Shown here in pieces: positions 30,625 to 44,114 of a stretch of 64,000 nucleotides of DNA. The stretch's first letter is position 1. Every line of letters starts with the position of its first letter. Source of the stretch: Hormiphora californensis (lineage: Eukaryota; Ctenophora; Tentaculata; Cydippida; Pleurobrachiidae); contig CM035362.1 of the NCBI GenBank assembly GCA_020137815.1, positions 5,060,008 to 5,124,007 of the forward strand. Direction: 5' to 3'. Under the pieces are notes generated by a model, which saw only the letters and a list, made by a program, of their open reading frames with translations, made no database searches and was not told where the DNA came from. Both the position numbers and the translations under genes were made by a program.

Positions 30625-33600
30625 TTAAAGTGTCCTTGAGCAGGTAATCTCATGAAATCTCAATGTGTTCAACCGGGAGAATCGTTTTCCACAGATATTA
30701 GGGTAGACCGGGGTAATTTGGACGGTTTTGGCATTCAATTGGTATTTCAGAGCCTATTAATTTACTTAATCAATTAGTTAGCTACTCAATTTGTGCAACT
30801 GAACCTTTATTTGAGCCTCAAACAAATTTGAATCGAAAACTAAACTTTATATAGCTAATTAACCTTGTTAATGGAGGTAAGTCGGAATATTTTTGATCGC
30901 GAAGCACGGGGCAATTTGGACTAGTGGCTTCTACACAATCACAATGCGCGCATTCAATCACGTGACCGCGACACACCCACATTGCCCCAGCTGTAAATCT
31001 GCGATGTAAATCAGACAGGTTGGGGCTATTTGGACAACTTGGATGTAGCCACAGTTTTTGAGATATCGATTTCAAACTTTTCAGTCATCTAGTAATTTAG
31101 TATCCCGTGCTATTCCTTTTTCCTTTTTTCAAAATTAGTTAATTAAGTAGTAATTAGCCTAATTAACCAAAAAATTAAGTGTTTATCAGATCTATATCTA
31201 AGGGTGCATTTTCGAAAGCTCAGGATTAGCCTAGTCGATTAGAAAAAGTATTTAATCTAATCCCAAATGGGTTTTGAGACATCGACACCAGATCAAAAAA
31301 CCACAAATAAAGCTACGGTTTTCAAAGAAGCTGTTTGTGTTTTCAGGTGCTTACAAGGCCAGAAATTACTATTATGGGGATCCAGTCTAATCAATCATGT
31401 TAGGGGCCGATTCCCACTCAATGCAATTCCCTGGGTTACTATAGCAACGGAGTTTGTACCATAGCAACCGGCGAATTGTGCATTAATGTATATTTTCTTG
31501 CTCCAAATTCACCCATTACATCCGTATTATTAGCTATCGATTATTTAAACATGATTGTGAGTCACATGAGACATCAGACTATCTTCAGTTACTAGCCAGT
31601 CAGTGGCTTTGGTTTCAAATGTATGCCATTTGCTCTAAGTTAGCCTGTAATTTATCCCTTTATTCAGTTATATCAGCTGCATATATGGTATTATCATGAT
31701 AAAACACTACTTTTGGTCATCAAAGCACCAGTCCTAGATATTCTGGAGCACCCTATGAAGTTGGTTTGTCGAATGCCACACATGGATTGACTTGTTACCT
31801 TGGCATCCAGAGAATTGATTGTAAATGGCGCCTTTTTTCTATTTTTTGGTCTATTTACTCAGTTTTAGCCATCTATATTGGTTGAATAGGATAATTATGA
31901 AAGCGAGGTTTTCTATTGTTACCATAGAAACGAGTATAATGGCGCCATGAGGCCAATTTGTTTTAACCAATTTGCCTCATGGGGCAATGGTCAGTTCCAA
32001 ATTGCCCCATGGGGCAATCTGGATTATGACCGAATTGCCCCCGATTTTTCGTCCGAATTGCCCCAAATTGTCCGAATTGCCCGCTTCATTAAAATGCCAA
32101 TTAGCTAATTAAATCGAAAGCTAATGTCATTTGGATAGATGAAACTGAATAGAAAAGTATCATATTGTGAAATTCTGACCCTTAATTTAAATAATTATCA
32201 TAATTAGTTTACCGAAACAAAGTTTAACACTTTAAAGTCGTCATTTTTCGTTATTTCACACTAAACACCACAATTTAAAAGTCCCATATAAATCACTAGT
32301 CCACATTGCCCCGTCCTGTAACCACATTGCCCCACCGTCCAAATTACCCCGGTCTACCCTACACAAAAAGGGCTTTTCTCCAGTGTGTGTTCTCATATGT
32401 ATCTTCATGCATCCTAAATGTGTAAATGTCTTTCCACACTCCTTACATTTGAATGGTCGCTCACCAGTGTGAACCCGTTGATGAACTATATAGTAGCTAG
32501 AATGGGAAAACCTCTTCCCACACTCCTTACATTTGTAGGGTTTATCTCCAGTATGTACTCGTTTGTGAACGGTAAGATCAGAACTAGTTTTGAATGACAT
32601 GGGACAACTTGAACATTTATGTTTGTATTCTGGGTGTGCTGTTTTGATGTGCTCTTCTAGATTGTCTCGGAGCATTCTTAGTCCACACTTTCCTACCCGA
32701 CAAGATATCGTCCATTGTTCGTTATGAGTAACTTTGTGATGTCTAAGGTCAGTCTTCAATTTAAAAGCAGTCGGACAAACATCACACCGGTGTTTTCTAT
32801 CCGAATGGTAAATTCTAACATGCTCGAACAAATCCTGCTCCGATGGTTTTACAACTGAACACCCCCTGATTTTACACTGGAAATACGAACTCTGCTCATT
32901 TGTTTCATTGACAACTTTGGAAGTCTGTTCCCTATCATCACTGGAATGGGAGGAAGAATCAGGGAAGAAAGGTTCCTGAATTGGATTAGTTTTAGCTCGT
33001 TTAATTCTGGTAGATGTCCTAAGAGATCCAGATTTTAAAGAAACAGGCTGGTTAGATGGTTGAGGAAGGGTTTCCTGGGAAAGGTTTGGTGAAGTTGGTT
33101 GCTGGATACAATTTGTCTCATCGTCTTCACTGGAGTCACTGAGATCTGTAAGACCCAACATCATGTCATCTTCAGAGCTGCTAACCTCCTCCTCCTCACC
33201 ACCAGATCACCCAGACAATCATCTTCGTCTGAACACCATCATCATCTGAGGTGTCGTCATCTGAAACAGGTGAAATTGGTCAAATGACACTGTGTACCAG
33301 GGGTGTGAAGCATGAATGAAACGAGAACAGAGTAAATGATAGTGAGATGAAAGAAGCTTACCATTATCAGAAGACACAATAATTGGTGAAGCAGTAGAAG
33401 TAGCAGGAATTGAGTGTGGCACCATCCCCTTCCATATTTACAGGATCTACAATAGCATCACGATCCAACAATCCGATATCGCCTAACATTCCAGAATCCT
33501 CTAAATGAATTTCAGGGTCACTAGACTCATCCCCAGTTTGAGTACCAACCTCCACCAACAAGGCTGTTTTAAAAAGTCGGTATTCGAAACCCAAATGGTG

Positions 33601-33807
33601 AGTACCCGATTTTCCGCAACCCGAACATGTGAATAAAATGTTGTTCGAAGTTATTGAACTCTTGGAGTCTGTGCAGGGCGTGTCGATCTCTGGTTTGACT
33701 TCCACCTCAATTTGTTCCGTTTTCAGGAGGGCAGGAATGAGGAATTTTCTAGCTGATTTTGAGATGTTTTTCGCTGAACTTCCTGTACTAGATCTTCTTT
33801 TCGACAT
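30625..33807 (-). pseudogene. Zinc-finger gene copy C, interrupted by a transposon
   Basis: Exon 1 33807-33362 (start MSKRRSSTG, with [26 protein letters not shown]), intron, exon 2 from 33260. Exon 2 has a small deletion near 33200-33240 that breaks the acidic segment, then fingers 1-7 in frame (HRCDVCPTAF ... [18 protein letters not shown]). A 1.66-kb element sits in the codon after the second cysteine-side residue of finger 8 (GEKPFLC). Removing it with one TA gives CNICGKRFSRLN and HEITC, then stop at 30625. So the last finger was intact before insertion. Confidence 0.8.
30701..32359. mobile_element. 1.66-kb TA-flanked TIR element in zinc-finger copy C
   Basis: Ends GGGTAGACCGGGGTAATTTG (with GACGG) and the reverse complement, flanked by TA (30699-30700, 32360-32361), as in Tc1/mariner-type insertion. 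The interior is rich in GGGGCAAT / ATTGCCCC motifs and has no transposase-length frame. Confidence 0.85.
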
Positions 33808-34058
33808 ACCCTGTGGGAAAAAATGGTTTATTAGTCTGGACTTTGACAAGAAATTATAGACAGGTTAAAATACACGAAAGCTTCGTAAGGTTAAAAGTTG
33901 AAATGATATGATAATTACACTCTAATTGCTATCATTAACTATCAAACCCACATGCACTACATTCAGCACTACATGTTTTGAATACCACTTTTCTACTACA
34001 AGCACCACTGTTGCATTCAGACACAATAAATTCATAAAGACAGAAATAATTAGAGTTT

Positions 34059-35665
34059 CTATGAGCAGGATATTTCATGAAGTCTCAGGGAAGTTGACTG
34101 AGCGAATTGTTTCCCACAGAGTGTACACGAATAGGGCTTCTCGCCAGTATGTGTCCTCACATGCGTCTTCAAGCTTCCTACCTGTTTAAATACCATTCCA
34201 CAGACCTTACATTTGAATGGTCGCTCACCAGTATGAATCCGTTGATGCTTTTTACAATCTGAAAGATGGGAAAACTTCTTCCCACACTCCTCACATTTGT
34301 ATGGTTTATCTCCAGTATGTACTCGTTTGTGTTCAATAAGGGCAGAATTAAACTTGAATGTCATAGGACAACTGGCACATTTATGTTCGTATTCTGGATG
34401 GGATGTTTTGATGTGCTCTTCTAGATTCTCTCGGGTCATTCTTAGTCCACACTTTCCTACCCGACAAGATACTATCTGTTGTCTGCTGTGAGTAAGTTTG
34501 TGATGTTTTAGATTAATTTTTTGATAAAACTTCTTTCCACATTCGTCACACTCAAAGGCTTTATCCCCACAGTGGATTCTGCGATGACAAGTGAAGTTTT
34601 CCTTCAATTTAAAAGCAGTTGGACAAACATCACACCGGTATTTTCTATCTGGGTGGTCAACTTTAACGTGCTTGAACAAGTCCTGCTCCGATGGTTTTAC
34701 AACCGAACACCCCCTGATTTTACATTGGAAATACGAACTCTGCTCATTTGTTTCATTGACAACTTTGGAATTATGTTCCATATCATCACTGAAATGGGAG
34801 GAAGAATCAGTGGAAGAAGGTTCTCTGAACGGATTAGTTTTAAGCTCGTTTAATCTGGTAGATGTCCTAAGAGATCCAGATTAAAGAAACAGGCTGTTAG
34901 ATGGTCGAGGAAGGGTTTCCTGGGAAGGTTTGGTGAAGTTGTTGTGTGCTGATACAATTTGTATCATCGTCTCACTGGAGTCCACTGGAGATCTGTAAGA
35001 CCCACATCATGCATCTTCAGAGCTGCTAACCTCCTTCCTGCCTCACCACCTGATCTCACCCCAGACAATCCCCTTCGTCTGAACACTCATCATCATCATC
35101 TGAGTGTCGTCATCTGAAACAGGTGAATTGGTCAAATGACACTGTGTACAAGGGGTGTGGAGGCAGGAATGAACGAGAACAGTAGTAAATGATATGAGAT
35201 GAAAAGCTTACCATTATCAGAAGACACAATAATTGGTGAACAGTATGAAGATGGCAGGAATGAGTTGTGGATGGCACCACCTTCCATATCTACAGGATTA
35301 ACAATAGCATCACGATCCAATAATCCGTTATCCCCTAACACTCCAGAATCCTCTATTTGAATTTCAGGGTCAGTTAACTTATCCCCAGTTTGAGTACCAA
35401 CCTCCACCAACAAGGCTGTTTTAACAAGTCGGTACCCTAAACCCAAATTGTGAGAACCAGATTTTCCGCAACACGAACATGTGAATAAAATGTTGTTCGA
35501 AGTTATTGAACTCTTGGAGTCTGTGCAGGGTGTGACGATCTCTGGTTTAACTTCCACCTCAATTTGTTCTGTTTTCAGGAGGGCAGGAATGACGAATTTC
35601 CTGGCTGATTTTGTGATGTTTTTCGCTGAACTTCCAGTACCACGACCAAGTTTTCTTTTTGCCAT
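34059..35665 (-). CDS. C2H2 zinc-finger gene copy D
   Basis: Same two-exon design: exon 1 from ATG 35665 ([37 protein letters not shown]), an intron near 35110-35210, exon 2 with the acidic region and eight fingers; an unbroken frame covers fingers 1-8 (34781-34059). The acidic part and intron (about 34840-35270) differ from copies B, C and F by many single-base gains and losses, which looks like poor sequence quality more than decay. A stop after HEISCS removes the last three residues found in other copies. Finger 7 helix is QVGSLKTH. Confidence 0.72.
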
Positions 35666-35699
35666 ACTCTGTGGGAAAAATAAGAAGAAATGTTAGTAT

Positions 35700-36620
35700 A
35701 GGGGTTGTACCCTTCGTTGGACGTCGGGTGACTCTGCTTCACAGCAGTTGAACAATGGGACCCCTTAAAAAGTTCAGCTCTTAAACAGCATTTTGGGGGG
35801 GGGGGGTGTCACCCTTTCTTCATGCCCTAATTTAAAAAAACGCTATGGGCAAAAATTGGGCAAACTCTAAAATAAATTCATTTTGAAGCTGTAAAGTTGA
35901 AAAAACTACTTTGAAATTTGATAAGAATTGATTTTGTCCTTTTTGGCCCATATAAAAATCAAAATTCACTGGGATTATAGGCTATTGGCAAAAAAGGTGA
36001 CTTCCCACTCCCTCTAAATAGCGTTTACACCGTCGTTACAATGTAATCATTCTTGGAATAACGGCTGTGAAAACACTGTGAAAATACTGAACTTTTTTAG
36101 GGATCCCTATAGAGTTAGACAAGAAATTATTTATAGGCAGGTTAAAATAATAAAATAACTTTTTGTGGGTTTACAATTTGAGATATTATGACAATTAAAC
36201 CTTCCCCAATTGTATAAAATTAAGTGCTTAATACGATTCATAAAAATAACCTCACAAAATAATGACAAATCAGAGCATTAGATTGACGACGAGTACGTTA
36301 ATATATCGACTATCGACGTTACTTATTAGACTTCCAAGGATCTTAAACCTATAGGTGCCGTATTAGAAGGCTAGTTAATACTGGGAGGACGCTGTTCCGA
36401 TCTGCTGATTAGTGTTAGCATTTATTTAGCCCCAAAGCGGAATATAAACGTTAATTGTATTTGTATTTGTATTTGTTTGGCATAGTTTCAAATGAGCAAG
36501 CTTGAGAGTCATTTTCTTTGCTACCATCATGCTCTACGTTAAACACACAAAATACCGTTTTCCCACTACATCACCACTGTTACATTCACACACAATAAAC
36601 TCATATAATAAAGAAAATTA
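35700..36620. other. Spacer between zinc-finger copies
   Basis: AT-rich with a G9 run at about 35798. No gene, no clear transposon ends. Confidence 0.4.
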
Positions 36621-36623
36621 TAA

Positions 36624-37613
36624 TTAGAGTTTCTTTGAGCAGGATATCTCATGGAGTCTCAGGGAAGTTGACTGAGCGAATTGTTTCCCACAGAGTGGAC
36701 ACGAAAAGGGCTTTTCACCGGTGTGTGTCCTCATATGTATCTTCATGTGTCCTAACTGTGGAAATGTTTTTCCACACTCCTTACATTTGAATGGTCGCTC
36801 ACCAGTATGAATCCGTTGATGCGCTTGAAAACTGCGACGGTGGGAAAACCTCTTCCCACACTCCATACATTTGTAGGGTTTATCTCCAGTATGTACTCGT
36901 TTGTGTTGAACAAGAGCAGAATTAAACTTGAATGACATGGGACAACTGGAACATTTATGTTCGTGTTTTGGATGGGCTGTTTTGATGTGCTTCTTCTAGA
37001 TCTCTCTCGGGCATTCTTAGTCCACACTTTCCTACCCGACAAGAAATCATCAACTGACTGCTGTGAGTAAGTTTGTGAAATTGAAAAGACCTTTCCCATT
37101 TGAACCTTTTTTCACATTCATCACACTCGAAGGGTTTATCCTCACTGTGTTTCCCGCTGTGATGAAAAAGGACAGTCTTCAATTTAAAAGCAGTCGGACA
37201 AATATCGCACCGGTATTTTCTATCTGAATGGTCAATTCTAACGTGCTCGAACAAGGCCGCGCGGCGCCGGATGGGGGGCCAACAACCCGGCGCCCGGAGG
37301 GGACACGGAAAAGACGAACGCGGGGGGCGCAGGGGGGGCAGGGACAACTGGGGAGGAAGGGCGGGCGCCGAGCAGCACGGAAGGGGAGGGGAAGAAGCCG
37401 GGGAAGAAGGGGGCCGAGGAGGGAGGAGGGGGGGGAGCCGCGGGGAAGCGGGGAGAGGGCCAGAGAGAGCGCAGAGGGGAAAGGAGAACAAAACCCACGG
37501 TAAAGGTGGGGGGGGGGGGTGGGGGGGGGGTGGGGTCCCCCCCCCCCGCCCCCCCCGGCTTTTTTTCGGGGAGGGGTGGGGGGGGGGGGGTGTTTTTTTT
37601 TGTTTTTGTTTTT

Positions 37614-37684
<71 letters not shown>

Positions 37685-38780
37685 TCCTTTCTCTCTGTCT
37701 CCTACATGTTTCCCCCCCCCCCCCGCTCCCCCTTTCTCCGCGGTTGCCCTGTTTGCCGCCCACATTTTTTTGTCTTCTTTTTTCTATTGTTCCTGTCCAG
37801 GTTTGGTGAATTGTTTGTCCTGGATATCAATTTGATCTCATCGGCTTCATCTGGAATGCACTTAGATTTCTTTAAGTCCCTCAAGCCTCCTTTCCATTCT
37901 TCCTTATTCTTGGCTAAACGTCCTCCTCCTCATCCACGACTGCATTTCACCAATCCAATACATCATCTTCGTCTGAACACTCATCATCATCTGAGGTGTC
38001 GTCATCTGAAACAGTGAAATTGTGTCAAATACACTGTGTACAAGGGGTGTGAAGCATGAATGAAACGAGAACAGAGTAAATGATAGTGAGAATAAGAACT
38101 TACTATTATCAGAAGCACAATAATTGGTGAAGCTTAGAATTAGCAGGAATTGAGTTGTGGCACCATCCCCTTCCATATTTACAGGATCTACAATAGCATC
38201 ACGATCCTAAACATCCGTTCTCCCCTACATAACATTCCGAGATCTCTACTGAATTCATGGTCACTAGACTTTCCCCGTGCAGTTTGAGTATGCCTTCAAT
38301 TGCGAAAAAAAAAAGAGAACAGGCGCGCACCCCACCAGGGACGCTCCCACTCCACGGCAACAAGGCTGTTTAACGTAAGTCGGTATCGCTAAACCGCAAA
38401 ATGGTGGGTACCGTTTTCCTCAACACGAACTGTGAATAAAATGTTGTTCGAAGTTATTGAATGAGAGAAAAAAGGAATGAAAAGGAGTGGAGAACGAACA
38501 AGAATTCAGGAGAAAAAAGACGAAACAATCGGAAGTAAGAGGGGAGCATAAGGGGGAGCGCGGTCCGCTCGATTGGAATCTTGAAGTGGAGGAGAAACGC
38601 ATATTGTAGTGCTCTTGGAGTTCTGTTGCATGGCGTGTCGCTCTCTGGTTTGTACTTCAAACACTCGATTTTGTTTCGGGCGTTTTCAGGAGGGCAGAAT
38701 GAGGAATTTTCTAGCTGATTTTTTGAATGTTTTTCGCTGACTTCCTAGATACCAGATCTTAGTTTTGGCGTTTTGCGCAT
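36624..38780 (-). pseudogene. Zinc-finger gene copy E, corrupted
   Basis: The 3' part is readable: fingers 2-8 between about 37230 and 36624, with finger 6 helix HRRSFQAH and finger 7 QLGHMKIH, ending SCSKKL. Upstream, at CTCGAACAA, homology stops abruptly and about 550 bp of G-rich, C-rich and poly-T sequence follow. Exon 1 resumes raggedly at about 38000-38780 with inserted bases throughout. Function cannot be judged; the damage may lie in the assembly. Confidence 0.6.
37250..37800. other. Low-complexity block inside copy E, probably artefact
   Basis: GC-rich purine sequence, then G and C runs, then T repeats ending in about 68 consecutive T (to 37683), then C runs. It matches nothing at this place in the other copies. 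It has the look of a false consensus. Confidence 0.65.
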
Positions 38781-39064
38781 ATGCCGCTGTGGGATGAAAA
38801 TAAAGTTTATTAGTCTGGACTTTGACATAGAATTTAATAGACAGGGGTTTTAAAATAACTAAAGCTTCGTAGGTTAAAGTTGTAAATGGCTATGATAAAT
38901 TACAAGATTTTTCCTCTTTAATTTTCTATCATTAACTATCAAACCCTACGTCCCACCATCACGTACATTCAGGCGCATACATGTTTTGAATACGTCACTT
39001 TTCTACTACAGAGCACTGCACTTGTTGCATATCGACACAATAAATTCATAAGAGTGTAAAATAA

Positions 39065-40665
39065 TTAGAGTTTTTCATATGAGCAGTATAATTTCAGAAT
39101 CTCAGGGTAATTTGAACTGAATCGATTGTTCCGGCTATTCAGAGTGTATGCATCTAATAGGGCTGATCTCGCCAGTGTGTGTCTCATATGCCTATTCAAG
39201 CTCCTGCCTGTGTATAATACCATTCCAACAACCTTACATTTGAATGGGCGTCTCACCAGTGTTGAATCGTTGATGAAACTATATATACTCTGAATGGGAA
39301 ACCTCTTCCCACACTCCTTACATTTGTAGGGTTTATCTCCAGTATGTACTCGTTTTGTGTTATAAGGCAGAATTTAACTGAATCATGGGACAAATGGAAA
39401 TTTATGTTCGTTCTGAGTGGGATGTTTGATGTGCTCTTCTAGATTCTCTCGTGGTACTCTTAATCCACACTTTCCTACCCGACAAGAATATCATCTGTTG
39501 TTGTGGGTTGTTTGTGATGTTTAGATTAATTGAACCATTGAACCTTTTTCCACATTCACATTCAAAGGGTCTATCACTGTGCCCGTTGTGTCTGGAAAAA
39601 AGGTCTGCTTTCAATTTAAAAGCAGTCGGACAAACATCACACCGGTGTTTTCTATCTGAGTGGTCAACTCTAACGTGCTCGAACAAGTCCTGCTCCGATG
39701 GTTTTTCAACCAAACACCCCCTGATTTTACACTGGAAATACGAACTCTGCTCATTTGTTTCATTGACAACTTTGGAAGTCTGTTCCCTATCATCACTGGA
39801 ATGGGAGGAAGATTCAGAGGAAGAAGGTTCCTGGATTGGATCAGTTTTAGCTCGTTTAATTCTGGTAGATGTCCTAAGAGATCCAGATTTTAAAGAAACA
39901 GGCTGGTTAGATGGTTGAGGAAGGGTTTCCTGGGAAAGGTTTGGTGAAGTTGGTTGCTGGATACAATTTGTCTCATCGTCTTCACTGGAGTCACTGAGAT
40001 CTGTAAGACCCAACATCATGTCATCTTCAGAGCTGCTAACCTCCTCCTCCTCACCACCAGATTCACCCAGACAATCATCTTCGTCTGAACACTCATCATC
40101 ATCTGAGGTGTCGTCATCTGAAACAGGTGAAATTGGTCAAATGACACTGTGTACAAGGGGTGTGAAGCATGAATGAAACGAGAACAGAGTAAATGATAGT
40201 GAGATGAAAGAAGCTTACCATTATCAGAAGACACAATAATTGGTTGAAGCAGTAGAAGTAGCAGGAATTGAGTTTGTGGCACATCCCTCTTCCAAATTTA
40301 CAGGATCTACAATAGCATCACGATCCAACAATCCGTTATCCCCTAACATTTCAGAATCCTCTAATTGAATTTCAGGGTCACTAGACTCATCCCCAGTTTG
40401 AGTACCAACCTCCACCAACGAGGCTGTTTTAACAAGTCGGTACCCTAAACCCAAATGGTGAGTACCTGATTTTCCGCAACCCGAACATGTGAATGAAATG
40501 TTGTTCGAAGTTATTGAACTCTTGGAGTCTGTGCAGGCCGTGTCGATCTCTGGTTTGACTTCTACCTCGATTTGTTCTGTTTTCAGGAGGGCAGGAATGA
40601 GGAATTTCCTGGCTGATTTTGAGATGTTTTCGTGAACTCCAGAAATCTTAGTTTTCTTTTGCCAT
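39065..40665 (-). pseudogene. Zinc-finger gene copy F
   Basis: Exon 1 from ATG 40665 (two missing bases near 40630), intron as in copy B, exon 2 with an intact acidic/basic segment and fingers 1-2 in frame (ORF to about 39402). Fingers 3-8 contain many one-base changes. It is nearly identical to copies B and C over 39660-40250, so duplication is recent or conversion frequent. Confidence 0.65.
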
Positions 40666-40929
40666 ACCCGTGGGAGAAAAATATGTTTTATTAGTCTTTT
40701 CTTGGAAAAGAAGTAAGTTATAGGCAGACTAGATTATAACTACAATACTTCGAATAGAGATTACAACGGCTAAATATTACAATACTTGGCACTTAAAAGT
40801 TAAACGCCATCATTCACTATGATACTCTCATGCACTACACAACAAAAACAAAAACAAAATATGTTTTTCTACTACAAGCACCACTGTTGCATTCAGACAC
40901 AATTACAATTGCATTCAGACTCAATTACA

Positions 40930-43765
40930 ATTAGAGTTTCTTTGAGCAGGTACATTTCTGCGATGAGTGCTCCGGTTCGTTGTATCGACGTCGAATTGTT
41001 TTCCCGCAGATAGTACAACGAAAGGGGGCTTTTCGCGGGTATGTGTCCTTCATATGCGCCCGTCTGTTCTGACTGTTTTGAATGGCGCATTTTCACGATT
41101 ATTACATTTGAATTGTGGTCGGGTCACCAGTGTGACCCTTTGCTAGTAGTTGAACTGCTTTATCACTGAGAAATTTCTTCCTGCACACTCGCTTACTTTG
41201 GTATGGTTTATCTCCATCACCCCGGCTTTATGTACTTCGTTTGTTGAATAAGTAATATTAAGTTAAACTTGATACATGGAGCACTAGAACATTTATGTTC
41301 GTATGTCTGGAATGGGCTTAGTGAGAGTTCGATAAGAACACTCACCTCCTCCGATTTCAGTGAGACTTCTCACATGCTAACATAATGATAAATAGGGAGG
41401 TACAAATACCGCTATTTTAGGTCGGAAAAACTTTTGGTTCGTTAGCTTATCGCTAATTGAAAAACGCAAAAATGGCATAAAATGGCTCACTTAAGTTGTG
41501 GATTTGAAATGTTTGGGGTAGAGTGAACTCGGCCTAGACTTGCGTACAGGTGTCCGCTGAGATCCAATATGCACCAGCACGGTTGAGGCGGGCTAGGCCT
41601 AAATTCGTCGTCGTAATTTTTGCGTAAGGCCGATGGTCTTGATTTTGGTCCCGGTGATTGGCAAAACAAAAAATCAGTTTTTTTTGGGTCTATTGTGCAT
41701 TCCTGCAGCGCCTAGATGAAAAATAAGCCATTTCCTCTGCATTTAATTTTTTCTTTCTGCATCGATTAAAGCAGCTATGACCTGGGCCCCTTATCTTCAA
41801 CGGTTCAGAAGTTAGAGTTTTGCAAAAAAAGAGGCGGGAGAGACTAGATGGCGTGCAGATTTTGTAAGGCGGATTGTGTCTTTCCTGTGCGTTCTGGGAT
41901 GAAAAATTGATCTGTCAAAACGTGTCATTTTCATCATAGGTCTGTTCCGTATGGGCTATTAGGCAGGTATAAACATCCCTCTAGGCTGAGGCGCGTTGCG
42001 AGAAAGTTAGCTGAACTCGAGGTCTCCGTGACCATCAGTATTAGCGCATCTCGTGCTTACGGTGCAAAAATTCGGACGAATTTAGGCGCTTAGCTCCGCT
42101 CTGTGTGCATATGGCATCCTACGGACAGCCTGTTACGAAGTCTGGAGTTCCAACTCCAAAATTTCAAATTCCTACCTTAATGTCCATTTTTTGCCATTTT
42201 TAGGTCGTTTTTTTCAATTAGCGATATTAACGTAACCAATAAACTTATTTGGATCCTAAAATAAGGCGTATTTGTACGCTCCATTATGCATATTTTAGGC
42301 ATGTGAGGAAGTTTTACTACTGAAGATCGGAGGAGGTGGAGATGTTCGCTTGAGCGGACGCTACTAGGCTGTTTGATGTGCTGCTTCTAGGATTCTCGTA
42401 CCGGTTGGCATTCTATAGAGTCCCACAGCTTTTTCTACCGCGACAAGAAATCTGCACTGGTTTGTTTATGGGTTGTTTTGTGATATTTAAGATTAATTAA
42501 ACTCCATGTTGAACGCTTTTTTCAGTACATCATCACAAGATTCACTTCGAATAGGGTTGTCCTCACTGTGTTTCCTTCCGGCTTGTGAATAATCTATAGC
42601 ATTGCCAGTATTTAAGACTGGCATGTCGACGAGCATCACTACGTCGTGTTTTCTATCTGGATGGTCAATTCTAATCATGCTCGATACAAATCCTGCTCCG
42701 ATGGTTTTAGCAATCTGAACACACGGCCTGATTTTACAACTGAATACGAACTCTGCTCGCTTTGTTCATTGACAACTTTTGGAAGTCTGGTCACCTTATC
42801 ATTCACTGAAATGGGAGAAGACTCAGGGGAAGAAGGTTCGCTGTTGTATTTAGTTTTAGCTCGTTTAATTCTGGTAGTGTCCTACAGATCGCAGATTTTA
42901 AAGATAACAGGTCTGCTAGATGGTTGAGGAAGGGTTTCTCTCTGCGGGAATAGTATGGTGAAGTTGGTTGCTGGAATAGCAATTCGCCCATCGTCTTCAC
43001 TGGATCCCTGAGTATCTGTAAGACCCCTAACATCATGTCTATGGCTTCAGAGGGCTGCTTAACCTCCTCCTCCCGTCTCCTCCTCCTCACCACCAGATTC
43101 ACCCTATGACAATCATCTCGTCTGAACACTCATCACACCCCTGCATCTGAGGTTGTCGTCATCATGAAACAGTGAAATTGGTCAAAGACACTTGTTAGGT
43201 GTACAGGGATAACAGGGTGTGAGAGCGTGAATGAAACGAGAGCTCGAGTATAATGAATAGTGAGATAAAGAACTTAGCGCATTATCAGATAGACACAACA
43301 ATTGGGGAATCAGATAGTAGCATGATTGATTTTGTGCACCATCTCTTCCATATTTACAGGATCTACAATAGCATCACGATCTAACAATCCGTTATCCCTC
43401 TAACTATTCGAATCCTGCCAATTGAAATTTCAGGTCTACTAGGACATCATCCGCAGTTTGAGTACCTACGCTTCCACCAACAGGCTGTTTTACTACAATC
43501 GGTATCCCTAAACGCCAATGGTGGGGTACCCGGATTTTCCGGCAGACCCGAACATGTGAAATAAAATTTGTCGAAGTTATTGAACTCTTGGAGTTCTGTG
43601 CAGGCTGTGTCGATTATGCCTGTTTGACTATCCTACCTTCTGCAGCCTTCAATCTTGTTCTGCTGTTTTCAGGAGGGTCAGAATGGGTAATTTCCTGCTG
43701 GATTTGTGATGTTTTTCGCATGACTTCCTCCAATACGTCATGATCTTCTTTTCGCCATACTCTTG
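40930..43765 (-). pseudogene. Zinc-finger gene copy G, heavily disrupted
   Basis: Recognisable pieces of exon 2 (3' end from about 40935; acidic part near 42780-43130) and exon 1 (about 43300-43760), with an inserted or missing base every 10-30 bp and a 1-kb palindromic element in finger 4-5 coding sequence. No usable frame. Confidence 0.6.
41319..42369. mobile_element. Palindromic element in zinc-finger copy G
   Basis: The outer parts are inverted relative to each other (CACCTCCTCCGATTTCAG... with ...GATCGGAGGAGGTGGAG; TTAGCTTATCGCTAATTGAA with TTCAATTAGCGATATTAA). Homology to the zinc-finger gene stops at GGGCT on the left and resumes at GGCTGTTTGATGTG on the right. Confidence 0.6.
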
Positions 43766-44114
43766 TGGGGTAGAAAACTATGTTGTTTAGTCTGGTACGC
43801 AAAAAAATAGGTTATAGGCAGGTTAAATAAATGAAAATTTTATGGGATTCCAGGTTGAAACAATTAAACTTCTCAACGATAATAGCTAGCGATAAAAACA
43901 AAACATGAAAACCCATGCCATACGCACAAATGGACTTAGCCTGCTGCGTGCTTGTTGCTGTTCAGCATTTGCCAAATGAGGCCGGGCTTTCGACAATACT
44001 TTTATTTTCTAAGCAACCCTCACACTCAACGTTTACCAACCCATCACAAATACCCTGTATTCCCGCTAATCTACAAACTATTCATTCAGAAGCAATAAAC
44101 TCATACAGACAGAA

